From: Citrus sinensis
Lineage: Eukaryota; Streptophyta; Magnoliopsida; Sapindales; Rutaceae
Direction of reading: 5' to 3'
Assembly (NCBI RefSeq): GCF_022201045.2
Contig: NC_068564.1
Span: 1,736,001-1,800,000, forward strand
DNA length: 64,000 bases
The notes beneath the pieces were generated by a model, which saw nothing but the letters and a program-made list of their open reading frames with translations, did no database searches and was not told the DNA's origin. Positions 11,469 through 23,500 of the stretch are shown in pieces; position 1 is the stretch's first letter; each line of letters opens with the position of its first letter. The translations under genes were made by a program, and so were the position numbers.

Positions 11469-13304
11469 CTAGCCTGGCACATTGCTCGTAGAAGAAATGT
11501 CACTTTCATTTGAAATTGCATCAGCTTCCTCCAACAATTCTTTTGTATTTGCTTCAGTCTCCTCCAAAGATTCATTTAGATTGGCTGCAGCTTCAGGTTC
11601 TTCTGATGACTCATTGGGATTTTTTGTAGTTTCCACCTCGTTAGTCTTGCCTTCTGTAGCACTATCCAATTCATATTTAGGCTTTGCTGGGATCCTAACA
11701 CGCTTTCCTTTGATATATCGATACTCCCATTTAGGTGGTGGGTATTTCTTCTTTAATTTCTCATACTTGTCCAACATACCTAGCTTTTGGAAGGCGTTTC
11801 CCATCATTGAAACAATTGAAACATTTGGTCTAACACCAAGCTCCTCCATATCGGCAAATATCTACAAGAGTAAATGACTAGGAAATTACATATCCACATA
11901 GTGGAATTTAGAGTCCAATATAAAAACCAATAACAGGTTATGCAATATGAACTGACTCCAATCATGGAAATAGAAATTTGAAATAATGAGTTATGGTTAA
12001 TGACATTTCAATAGCATGTGATCTTCCAGGAAATATTGATGATAGGCATTGCAAATACAGAGATGCACTGAATTTTAGTCCACTATGGTAGTATTTTATG
12101 ATCCAATTGGTACATGTTTTTGGAGTACCACAAGAGGTTTCAGGTACGGAAAAGAATTCTGCAAAGAGTTATGGTCCACTGCCTATAAAGAAACACCGGT
12201 AAGTATAGCTTACTCAGTTGGAAGATCACATGTGGATCATCAGTTGATCACAATGAGCAACGAGCACATGCAATTATAGGAAGAGTTTAAAGAGCAATAA
12301 TATGCCGGACACCTATAGTGCTAATGGATGAACTTCACTAATACAAACAATTAAGTTGAGATTACTCATGAAACTCAACACTAAAATATTTCATCTATAC
12401 CACAGACAATATTGTGAAAACACATGAAATGAAATAACAGAGTTTAGACTTTAAGAATGAGATTAAATAACAATACCTCAAACATCTTCTCGTGCATGCC
12501 CCTGTTATAGTAAATAGAAATCATCTTATCAAAGAAAATACGTGGGGTGCCTTCTAGGTGATCCAAAAATATTTTTGTCCAAAGTTCTTCGGCTTCATCA
12601 AGTCTCCCATCCTCTGCTAAAGCATTCAGTAGCAAAAAATAGGTGCCCATTGTTCTCCCTTGACCTTTGCTCAGCATCCATTTTGTCACCTACAACAAGC
12701 CCATTGTTCTTTCCTTGTTTTGCTTACAATCTTTCATGAAAATATCCACAAAAAGAAAGCAATAAAAAGGATTGCAAATTGTTAGTACCTGAATTATCCT
12801 TTTCCAATCCTTTTCATTTTCAAGAGTCTTCAATGCTTTCTTTACTGTAATCAATGGAAACTCTAATTCCCAAGCAATAAAGGAGTCAAGAGCCCCATAA
12901 ACTTCTTCTTTAACATTCGACAATCCTTTTATCTACATGATAGTCAGCTAAAACTGGTTATTATCTCAAGATGCAAGATAGCGTCAAATTCAGATCCTTA
13001 ACTGTTAGTTAAGCTTACACAAGTAACAAGCTTGGCTGACTTGGATATTGTCCCAATTCTCTTTCTTGCTTTCCATACCCGAGGATATCTAGGTCGTGGA
13101 CCTCTAGCAGCACATACCTGAAGATTATTGACAAATTTATAGCAGGCCGTACATAGCATACAGATACAACGTGATCAATTGATCAAAATTAATGTCTTTA
13201 CCAATTCAACAAAACCTTACCACAAGGCTTCTGGCATTTCTGGAAATCTTGATTGGTTCAAATATTTTCGTGAAGGGAGGCAAAGAATAGCTCAAACTAA
13301 GCAT
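11469..13304 (-). CDS. Pentatricopeptide repeat protein, EMB1417 (At4g21190)-like
   Basis: Five exons join in frame: 13304-13221, 13117-13019, 12932-12789, 12689-12477, 11861-11469, giving 310 residues. The body ([95 protein letters not shown]) is a short P-class PPR protein of the type I know as EMB1417/At4g21190, with At4g18975 as a close alternative. The basic stretch [18 protein letters not shown] is also family-typical. PPR proteins bind organelle RNA; the Ser-rich N-terminus fits plastid or mitochondrial import. The last 55 residues are Asn/Glu/Ser-rich repeats ([27 protein letters not shown]) and are probably a lineage-specific tail. It is divergent from the next gene, 0.84 kb away. 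Confidence 0.85.
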
Positions 13305-14141
13305 CCTGACAAAAACAAAGACATTAACTTCATTAATGCTTAGCACATTCATATTTCTATAGCATATCTTGCTTTCACAAAACAACCCAAAAACATAAAT
13401 TAAAATCTGCTTGTGAATGCTATAAGCGCACTTTCCAAGCACGGATATATAGTACGTATTAACTGGAAAAAAGAAAAAAATCACTTCAAAACAACGAGCA
13501 GTATCCAAGAATTCAAAAAACTCTAGAACAGGAGTCTAATTTTCAGCTTGGATGGAGAATTTAGCACTCACTTCTTAATTAGAACCTCTATTTGGTCACT
13601 TGCAAATGAAAATATTTCGCATTTCTTGAATAAAAATAAGCTGCAGAGTTGGAGAAATAAAAAAATTATCTGTGTGGAGAGCAGAGATAATAATGAGTTG
13701 ATGGAAAAGTTTCTTGTTGCTTTCCTTTCGTCTGGTGATGTTCTTCTCTTGCAGTGTTTTGATTTTCTAGGGAATGTTTTCTTTTTCTTGCGTTTTTTAT
13801 TTTACCATCATCCAAACAGCGAGAGTAAACTGAATCCCATATTTTCCTTAAACTGGAGAGAGAGCCCCAAAACGTTGCGTTTAGACTCTCGCAGTGAAAT
13901 GGTTAAAAATATTTTTTAACGCGTATCTCAAAGGTATCTTCCCGGATATCATATATCTGAAGGGGATCTTCCCTGCCACGTGTACACTAAATAAGCCCGA
14001 TTGTAGTGAATGCCGATGGTCGTGGTTGCACGGAACCTAAACTTAGGACCTCATCTTCACACTCGTCGGGAGTAAGGGCAAGCTTGTGCGCCACAAGATC
14101 AGACAGCAGAGTTAAAGCAATAAAACGATAAATTAAAAAAG
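13305..14141. promoter_or_regulatory. Shared divergent promoter region, with G-box
   Basis: The region between the PPR start (minus, 13304) and the At3g49140-like start (plus, 14142) is 837 bp and must hold both promoters and 5' UTRs. A G-box CACGTG lies at 13977-13982 inside TGCCACGTGTAC. G-boxes are bound by bZIP and bHLH/PIF factors and are common before light-regulated plastid genes. No other gene was seen. Confidence 0.5.
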
Positions 14142-17100
14142 ATGATGATGATTGAATCAACCTTGGCCGTCCGATTTCCCGCCGGTTCAAATTTCTGCTC
14201 CTCCGCAGCCTTATCCCGTAACTCTTTTTCCTCCCTCTCTAACAACCTTTAACTGTCAGCTCGCAACCAAAACAGCGCCTGAAGTTTTGAATTTATTTTT
14301 TTCATGCATTTTCAATTGCAGATTCCCGCTCTATCTGCCACGCCGAAGATGTCACGGGTGTCCACGTCACCTCTCGCCGGCCTTTTCCCTCCGGCTGCTC
14401 CAACGTACCTTGGTAATGCTTTATTTTAACTTTTACTTTTCTTTTTTCGCCTTTGCAATAATTATTCATTTCAAAGAATTTAAAAAGTTACATTATTAAG
14501 TATTATTATTCAATTTGTATACATCAGCTTTTGCAGAGAGTTTGAATGTGTAGTGTTATTCTTCTTGGACTCGTATTAAGAGATTTGGATTGTAAGAAAG
14601 AAAGTTATGAATGTGAAGGTAACTACTTGCAGGAATAGATTTCGAAGATTAAATGGTAACCCGTGCATAACGAGAAGCAATGTTACGAAGAAAAGGATTC
14701 AAGCATCAGCTTCGGATCCTGTAAAGAAGAATGAGAGGACAAGCTACCATCCATTTGAGGACATTGCAGATTCAACATTGAAGAACGGTGAGGAGGCTAG
14801 GCTTACAGCTGCAGAAACTTCTAGGACCATTATTGAGGTATCATATTGACATCAGTTCTTGAAAATAATAGCTCCTTTTGGGATTAATCCCTCAAATCTT
14901 TGACAGTTTATGTAATAGTTTGCACTGCTTTTTAAATTATTTAGTTTGCATAGCTAAGGCAGCAGGTAGTGTACCATGTTCAGGTGAATAGTACGGCGAC
15001 GCTGATGTTTACAGATTTTACCAATGGTGGAGCTCATGAGAATATTATCTGGCCAGACTTGCCTTATGTAACTGATGAACATGGAAGTAAGTCCGATGTA
15101 TGAAGTTCACCTTTCCCAGGTTGACTTCTATCAATTTTCCCTTCTCTTCCACATTTGCTGAACTTAAGCATTTGTGTGGTCTGATGCACTACAGATATAT
15201 ACATTCAAGTGAAGAATGAGGAAGATATTTTGCAAAGCCTAATTTCAGAAAATAACTTTGTGGTATGGATTTTATTCTCATTGACTTGCCTGCCGATATA
15301 ACGCATGTGTAAAGTAGAACACTAATATGAAATCATCGGGTGATGTTTGTGTGACAGTTTGATTTAGAATACATACAGAACAGTTTTGTATCAAGAGAAA
15401 GTTCATCCTTTTGGTTTTGAATTGGTACACTTATCCTTAATTAAAACACTCATCCTTAATGACAAAACCATTAAAAGCATAATAATGGTATCACACTACG
15501 ATGTGTTAGCCAGGTGCATCACAATATGTCAATATCCATATTTGTTAGTGTTTTAAGTCTTATATGGTTTGTATTCAATGCAGCAAGTGATAATAGGCTT
15601 CGATACCACAGAAATGATCAAGGAAATGGAATTAGCAGGTCTATCAGAAATTGACTTTGGAATTGATGAGATTGATGATGAAGACAGTGATGTTGAAGAT
15701 GAAGATGAGGATGAGGATGAGGATGAGGATGAGGAAGATGAGGATTATGATGAGGTATGTTTTTTCTTTCTTCCCTTTTAGATATAATTGTAGTGCATTT
15801 GATTTTGTTTTTCAAGAATAAATGTAAACTGTTCATTATATGTAAATTCTTACTTGTAGAATTGGGTTAATGTTCTCGAAGATGAAGATGATGAAGATGA
15901 GATGCTTGGAGACTGGGCAAAATTGGAGACTATGCGTTCTTCTCATCCAATGTATTTCGCTAAAAAGCTTTCTGAGGTAATTATTCATTCTACTTCTTTG
16001 ATTACTTGATGAAGCAAAATGGAAAGGATTTTTTAGGAAGGTGTCCTCATTGATTGTGTTATTATAGTTATTCACTGTGAGTTTGTTCCTTCCTCATAGC
16101 AGCATCTTGTATAATTAAAACAAAATTCTTGATTTACTGTAGTTGATGTATTGAATGAGCTTTTTTTTTTGCATAGGTCATTTCAGATGATCCTATAGAT
16201 TGGATGGAGCAACCTCCAGCTGGAATAACTATCCAGGGCCTTTTAAGGCCTGCCTTAATTGAAGAACACTCTGACATCCAGAGGCATAGATCAAGCAATC
16301 AGTATCATGATGTCGATAATAGTAAAAATGTTGTTGTGGGAAACAATCAAGAGGATCTTCATGTAATCAATGGTCATAGAAATGAATCAGAGCCATCCAG
16401 AAATGGGTCAGAGGAGTCAAAGAAGGATGATAAGCCTATGAATGGGACCTCATTTTACAAGTTGGAGATGACTAAGATTCAGCCGATTTTGGCTCATGCA
16501 CACCAGGTACTGAAATGATTATTTACTTATTAGGCACATGAAAGATCTGTTAATTGTTTGTCAATCTCAGTTTACATTGCAACATGTTAGCTTTAACATG
16601 CTTAAAGTATCACATATTTGCTTGGATCATGGTGGATATTCATTTATCAGCTACAAGAGTGGAGTAGAACTTGCTACTGTAGGAAGTTTGCTTCTTTGTT
16701 CTTTGTACTTGTTATTATCTTACAGGTGGTTATTTGACATTTTGATAAGTAAATTGAATTTTGACTGTGTAGTGTCTATGATGCAGAATGAGAAATTATC
16801 TTTATATAGATTTTTTACGATTTTCTGACTATTATTTAAGTCAAGTGATTAAGTAATATTTGATCACCCTTAAATAGATTTCTTATTTACATAGGTTTTA
16901 TATCAAATACTAGGAAGTAGTTTTCTTTTCCCTTTCGGTTCTTGCTTTATTGATCCATTACAAAAAGGGCCTCACTTTTCATTTTTAAGCAGACTTGATA
17001 TTTTTGTTGAATTACTGAATAAAGTGTTTTCGTTTCCCCGGGTTCCTCTATCGCTGTAGTTCTTTTTTTTTTTTCTACCTTTGTTATTTTATGGGGCAAT

Positions 17101-18436
17101 CTGTCCTACATCACAATATTTTCTAAGTCTGGTATCGGGGAGCTTTTCACCTCCAACAATTTTTTTTATCAGGTAATTTTTAAGGGTGGATATAGGACAT
17201 GAAATTGCTAAGCAAGAGAGCATTGATTCATACTGCTTTGTGTAATCCCCCCCCCCCCCCCCCCCCCCCCCAAAAAAAATAATAATATTACTATGTGGGC
17301 TGTTGTTTTCATATTTAGAAATTTATACTTTGACTAAGAAGAAGGGAATTGTGGGGTTCTGCTTCTATGTAGGCTGCTGTTGACATTGAAGACTACAGAA
17401 AAGCTCAACCTGATGTTATTGCACACTCGGCAGCAAACATTATATCTCGTCTAAAAGCTGGTGGAGAAAAGACCACTCAGGCCCTTAAATCTCTCTGTTG
17501 GAGAATTAAGGGTATTCAAGTTGAGGTAAAGCATTATAACCTGCCAATTAGGTTTCTGAACTATTTCAGCTTATTAATATATTAATTTTGCAAATATTGG
17601 AAATGTAGTTAGCCTGTTGAGTTCTATCCAATTCTATTAGCTTTTAGGGTGTTTGTTGAATGTAGTAACTAGCACCTTTACAAAGTCTATTGCAATTTGT
17701 GTGTATAGTGCGATGCATTTCTGAATGTTTCTTCAACTTTCTTTTCTTTTTTAAATATTCAAAAAAGGTATTGTGATCTTAGTTTATAGAGAGACTACTA
17801 TGCAATATCTATTATGCCTTCCAAGAATTTTTTGTTTAAACTTCTCCAGTTTCTTTAGTTGATACAAGTTTGCAATTTGCCACAGGAGGAAGCAGTTATT
17901 GGTGTAGATTCCATTGGATTTGACTTGAGAGTTTGTGCAGGAACACAAATCCAAACATTGCGGTTTGCATTTAATACGCGGGTATGTTAGTTGTCTTCAG
18001 TTTTATGCTGCTTGTTTTGCATCCATCATTTAATCATCTACTACTGTATATTATGATGGTGTTTTTAATATGTCTATTTTTGGACAAAGTAATGCCGCAT
18101 ATTTCCTCATACCTTTGAATTTTAAGTTAATAATGTCAAGTATCCTCGTAGCAGCCCCTGTTATCACATTCTTACCAGTTACCTGTTATCATGCAGTGGT
18201 TATAATTCCATGGACTCGCATTCACTGGCTCTTTATTTCTTTACAATTTTAAAATATACTATATGCCAATATTAGAAATCGGTTTCCCCACTATAACTTC
18301 CACCTTTCTGCTTTATAAATTGTCTTTACAGGCTACTTCGGAGTATAGTGCTGAGAGACAGCTTAATGATCTACTATTCCCTAGGATCCATCAGAAGCCG
18401 CAGAAAAGGAAACAGACTTATCAAAATGAATGCTGA
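14142..18436 (+). CDS. At3g49140-like plastid protein with DUF2470/split-barrel region
   Basis: Eleven exons close exactly: 14142-14217, 14322-14412, 14633-14837, 14963-15086, 15195-15262, 15584-15754, 15860-15976, 16177-16506, 17373-17525, 17886-17981, 18332-18436, giving 511 residues. The start is one of three ATGs in a row, so the exact first codon is uncertain. The N-terminus is Ser/Arg-rich like a transit peptide. YHPFEDIADSTLKNGEEARL and VNSTATLMFTDFTN begin the conserved core. A very acidic run (mostly EDEDED) covers exon 6 and part of exon 7. The C-terminal part (VIAHSAANIISRLKAGGEKT through IGVDSIGFDLRVCAG) resembles DUF2470, which in other plastid proteins follows an FMN-binding split barrel. 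Arabidopsis At3g49140 is often labelled a PPR protein in databases, but I see no PPR repeats here. Function unknown. Confidence 0.8.
17247..17271 (+). repeat. 25-base C homopolymer in intron 8
   Basis: Twenty-five C in a row are followed by eight A, inside the 866-bp intron between exons 8 and 9 of the At3g49140-like gene. C runs of this length are rare in AT-rich plant DNA and are often length-variable or wrongly assembled. Confidence 0.9.
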
Positions 18437-18777
18437 AGCTGGCATTATCAAAATTTGCAAAGTCTCAATTAATTTTGGACGTTTGTTGTCCATTATGGTT
18501 TGATTATGGCAAATGGAAGAAAAGAAGAAAAACTCTTGCATCTGTCGTCTCATGTATTTCTTTGATTCTAGTATAATGAGAACCCATTCTTTTCCAACTT
18601 TTTCCTCGTAACAGAAGTATTTACTCCATCCTTTTGAACTACTGGCTCATTGACATCACAGGAAAGTCCCAGTTATGGAAATCATATGCTCTTATTCCGT
18701 GAACAAATTAGAAGCAGTCATACTACAGCATAACTTTGATATTATTGACTAAATATAAGTATTCTAACGGTCCTCAC

Positions 18778-19854
18778 TTACATAGCTTCATACATCAATT
18801 GAGCAGCGAGAAGATCCACAACACCGGAACCAACAGACTTGAACACGGTAACCTCGTCATCATCTCGCCTACCCATCTTCTTTCCCTCAATCAACTCGAC
18901 CAAATTCCCCGCAATATCCTCCTCCTTAATCACACCTCTCTCAAAAGCACCAACCAATTCCCCAGCTTCCACCAAAGCAGCCTCATTATCAACGAACACT
19001 CTACCTCTCTTCACAGCCTCATCATCACATTCCCTCATCGTATGCTTATACGACCCAACCAAATCTAAATGAGCTCCCACTTTCAATCTCCCACCTCTCA
19101 CCAATGGCACTTCAGAATTAGTTGCACAGCTCACAATATCACCCAGTTGAAGAATTTCCTCCAAGTTCTCATTACTCTCAAAACACACTCCATTATGATC
19201 CCCATGCTTGCTCAAATGCTCAGCCAAATCACTTGCTTTCTTCATAGTCCTGTTCCAAATTATCACTCTCTTCAAACTGGGCCTTGCTGCCAAATGTGCC
19301 TTGATCAAATGGGTAGCCAAATTGCCAGCACCAATCATAACAAGCACTTTGCTGTCGTTTCTGGCCAAGATCTTTGAAGCTAACCCAGATACACAAGCTG
19401 TTCGATAAAGGGTCAATACAGTGCCATCCATAGAGGCCAAAGTTTGCCCATTCGTTGAACTAAACAGCACGTAACTTGCGTGAATCCCCGGTAAGTTTAC
19501 CGAGGAGTTTTGCGGGAAGGACGTGACAAGCTTGACGCCTATGTAAGGGAGTGAAGGGGAAGAGGACCAGGAAGGCATGAGAAGGAGAGAGGAGGGTGGC
19601 GAAACGGCGTAGTTTTGGCGGATTGGCGTTTGGATTGTGGGTGAGAGCTTTGGGAGAGATGAGTGGAAGTGTTGGATCAGAGAGCTGTGCGAGAGGATTG
19701 AGTGAAGTGAGTCGGCGGAGATAAAGATTGGGGATTTTGGGTTGTTTGGATTTTGATTTTTGGTGAAGTTGGATGTTGAAGCCATTGATGATACTTTAAA
19801 ATTGGAATTGAAGAGAGGAAATAAAGTTTTGTGGGAAAACGCCGAGAAGACCAA
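18778..19854 (-). CDS. SARD4: SARD4, ornithine cyclodeaminase/mu-crystallin-type reductase
   Basis: A single exon of 358 residues. The NAD(P)-binding loop MIGAGNLATHL (about 171-181) lies after the substrate domain (YIGVKLVTSFPQN, ASMDGTVLTLYRTA). The family is ornithine cyclodeaminase/mu-crystallin. The plant member SARD4 reduces 2,3-dehydropipecolate to pipecolate, the precursor of N-hydroxypipecolate that triggers systemic acquired resistance. A second Met at codon 24 (19785) begins MASTSNFTKNQ; the longer start adds a Ser/Phe-rich leader that could serve plastid import. It is tail to tail with the At3g49140-like gene (342 bp apart). Synteny with PrimPol next door (At5g52800/At5g52810) supports the assignment. 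Every family block is intact. Confidence 0.9.
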   Translation of the reverse strand: MVFSAFSHKTLFPLFNSNFKVSSMASTSNFTKNQNPNNPKSPIFISADSLHSILSHSSLIQHFHSSLPKLSPTIQTPIRQNYAVSPPSSLLLMPSWSSSPSLPYIGVKLVTSFPQNSSVNLPGIHASYVLFSSTNGQTLASMDGTVLTLYRTACVSGLASKILARNDSKVLVMIGAGNLATHLIKAHLAARPSLKRVIIWNRTMKKASDLAEHLSKHGDHNGVCFESNENLEEILQLGDIVSCATNSEVPLVRGGRLKVGAHLDLVGSYKHTMRECDDEAVKRGRVFVDNEAALVEAGELVGAFERGVIKEEDIAGNLVELIEGKKMGRRDDDEVTVFKSVGSGVVDLLAAQLMYEAM

Positions 19855-20582
19855 GACTTGGTGTTTAATTGTATCAGAAAATGCAAATAAAAGCAGTGGG
19901 TACTGGGTTGGGTATCTTCGCTCTGGTGATGGGGAGTGACGTGTGTCGAATGTGCGTAGTAACTAGTGTGAGCTATTAAGGCAATAAGCCAAGAACATTT
20001 CTAATGCTATTGTATGCCTAATTCGAAAATATGCATAACTTCCGTTCCAGTCAGTCGTGAATGCAACTGCCAATGCCTGGTGGTTGGATTACGATTTAAG
20101 AACAGGAATTGTTTAAAAGAATGGTACAATTATTACAATTCATATACATAATATATACAGTGGGGAATTCTGAAGAACTTAACTGGCTTTATAATATTTC
20201 AAACACAAAAAAAAACAACAAAAAAACTGCAACTTGTATTCATTTTTGTTGCATAAGATTCGTTGTCATGGCGCTTTCTACAAGCAGAACATGCAAATCC
20301 TTTGGACTTCCTGAAATTGGCATGCAGATGATGTTATAATGTTATATATAAACCCTTTGCTCCTATGACAAGTTACTTCCACAGAAACCCAACAATGTTA
20401 TATACAAACCCTTTGCTCCTATGACAAGTTACTTCCACAGAAACCCAACATGGCTTGCAGCATAAGCAGTTAGGCGTTCTACTTGTCACTTCTATCACTT
20501 TATCCTTCAATAGAAAAACTCAGCAGAAGAGCCAGCTTTCCATTTTTGATTATGTCACCAATCCAAAACCTGAATGTTTAAA
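19855..20582. other. Intergenic region between SARD4 and PrimPol
   Basis: Contains the SARD4 promoter (minus direction) and the PrimPol 3' flank. A TGACG core, the type bound by TGA bZIP factors, lies at 19937-19941. A tandem duplication of about 56 bp (around 20340-20395 and 20396-20451, with AACCCTTTGCTCCTATGACA) lies in the PrimPol 3' flank. No gene was seen. Confidence 0.5.
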
Positions 20583-23500
20583 TTAACTGCAGTACATAAG
20601 TTCAGCATGGGATGCAGTTTGTTCTACCACCATCCACCAGTTATCATCTTCGTCATCATTGTTCGCCTGTTTTTTACATAACAGGAAGTATCAAACTTAA
20701 TTTCAAAAAAAGAATACGGCTGGAAAGCTTCCATTATTCAATGCAAGATCTTATGAGACACTAGGAAGTATCACTTTTTAACCTCCTTCATGGTCACAGG
20801 TATTGCATTATTCATCCTATCTGGCTACCAGGTACAAGAATGCGTGGTTTTGGCTTATTCTCTCTACACAAAATTCGCTTATTTTATATACATGAGATGG
20901 ACATCAAGTGGAGATCAACTAAAGTGGAAATAAAAGAGCTAAATAAGTTTTAAGTAAACTAACCAGATTGCCGAGCTCGCATGTCATCTTCTTATTTTCA
21001 ACATCATTTGCAAATTTAACGGCTTCAATCCACCATGAATCTTTACAATAGCTCTCAGTATCACGTTCATCATCATAAAGCAAATCATGTTTCTCATAAT
21101 TTTTCACAAATTGGTATTCGGTGTTATTATGTGAAGACCCTCCATGATGCACCATATGCTCCGAATCAGAGGAAAACGGAAGATCGGGGATGGGGTCCAT
21201 TGGGATTGGACGAAGTGGAGATCGGTAACCTGGTGCCATTAATAATATTAATTTCAAATGAATCATCAAGATATTGGAAGGATATGAACATTAATAAATT
21301 GACGAAAGATCAAATGTTGCACCTCTGCAATCTGGATCATGGCATTTCTGATAATAAACAGCTCTCCGCAGATCAACAACATACATAACTGTGCCAATTA
21401 AATTTTGTTTTGTATCAATCTCCATCTCATACGCAGATGAAAATATTGAGCATCTTGTTGATAATCAAAGTGGTCAAACAAGAGAAATGTGGTATCATGA
21501 CAACTAACAGATACAAAATAAATAAGATTTACCATGATTGCTTTTATGCTCTCTGCCAATTCGCTCACAGTATCTATTTCTTGACATGCTGTAGACAATC
21601 AGTCCATACTCTGAGAACCAATACCAGCTTCGAATTTTCCCTATATTTCAGCAAATTATCAGCAGGATGACAAAGTAAATGAGGGAGAATGCATCTGTTA
21701 CCTATACTATTCTGTGACAACATTGTTAAGGCAAGGAAAGAGAAAAGGAAAAGAAGCCACCTTTTCTACGCAAAAGTAAAGATCATTGACGCTGAATCCC
21801 ATCGGTATTCTATTTCTCTAGTAAAGCTTACATGAATAGCAAGAAAAACACCACAAACCTATCCATAAGACAAAGTTTAAGAAATCATTGTCTGAACCCG
21901 CCCTCTGCTGAAGAGTCTACTTAACCATGTAATTCAAGCTAACCTATGAACAATTATCCACCACAACCATATCCTTAAGACAAAGTTTAAGAAATCACTG
22001 TCTGAACCCACCCTCTGCCGAAGAGTCTACTTAACCATGTAATTCAAGCCAACCTATGAACAATTATCTACCACAAACATGCAATCAGTGGTTATATTAA
22101 TGAACAATAAAAAACGATAAGTAATTCCACCATAGGGTACTCAATTAAATGCCCCAAACGTCAGAATAGGAGATTGACATGACAGTACCGGGATCATTTC
22201 CAGTCGAAGCAATACATTCAACAAATTTGTCTAGAGCTGGGAACGGCGACTTTCCCACACTTGAGCAAGCACTCAAAGCACATTCTTGAGAAGCACGACA
22301 ATATTTTCCCAAGTTATCATGAACCTGCACCAGAACGAATTTCACTGGTGAATAGATTGCATTTTGATCCATAGCTTATGCATATTATAAGGTAGCTCAA
22401 CAGTGAAACTAATGCAGAGTCCAAAGGTACCTCTGTATCAAACTGCAGGGTCTTAACACAATCTAACTCCATTTTGCAAACTAAAAGTTTCTCACAGTCA
22501 GCATCCATATTGCATATCAAAGATGCCATGAACATGTCTTCTTCACACTGTAATTCAATGATTTATTAGCATGCCAAATGTCAGAGAAACAAAAATCACT
22601 CGAAAACCTATGAAAAGAGGCAGCTCTCCATCTGAAATTAGGATTATTATTTAAGTGATGGTCGACAAGCCCGCATAAATTTGATGGCATGTCATCCTAC
22701 ACATCTACTTATGAAGTAATTTCACAAATATTTACTATTCTGAAGGAATCACTAAATTTTTTTGTGAAGGTTACAAGTGTACAAAAGCATCTACAAAACT
22801 ATAGTGTTGATTAATAATTAAATGAAAAGGAAAAATCACGTGATAACTAGTAAAACTAGAAAAAGTTAAGTAGATGAGAATCATACCATGCCCTTACATT
22901 TGAAACGCTCAGAGGGTAAAAGGAAAGACTTCTTCCCTGCCTTCGAAGATAAAGCTATACGAAAACAACGATTTCTAGAATAGACAGCAGTGTCCACAAA
23001 AAGTTCGCTCTCAGACTCAGTAGAGCTTGAATCCTTCATTACAAACAGGCTTTCAAATTTTGCTTCCCTCTCCCTTGCACTTTTTATCCGAGCGCATATC
23101 TGATAATACGTGATCACATAGTGACAATAGTTGAAATTTCAATGAAAAGAGAATGTTGTAGCAACTACGCAGATTCTCTTTCTAGCAGCCAAAGAAAACA
23201 AAACTAAAGTCTGTTTGGAGACATCCGGTAAAAAAAACAAAGCTAAAGAAAAATTAGATTTTGCATATACCATAGAAGCATTACACTAACAATCTCTTAA
23301 AGAATATTCAAACAGTTAGTATGCTAAAATGAACCATAAATTATGCAGTTGCAACAGCCATCTTTACTCTCTAGATAGATTTTAGAAATTTTAAATAGAA
23401 ACAATTGATATTTTTTATTGGCTACAGCATACCTCAGCAACAAATGCACCTGCATGTGAGTTGTCCTTGAAAGCAGTCTTTGGTATGCGAATAATTAGAT

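Noticed and set aside
14152-14499. Open frame of 115 codons at the start of the At3g49140-like gene
   Set aside because: It reads the two first exons in a wrong frame through an intron; the spliced frame is better supported.
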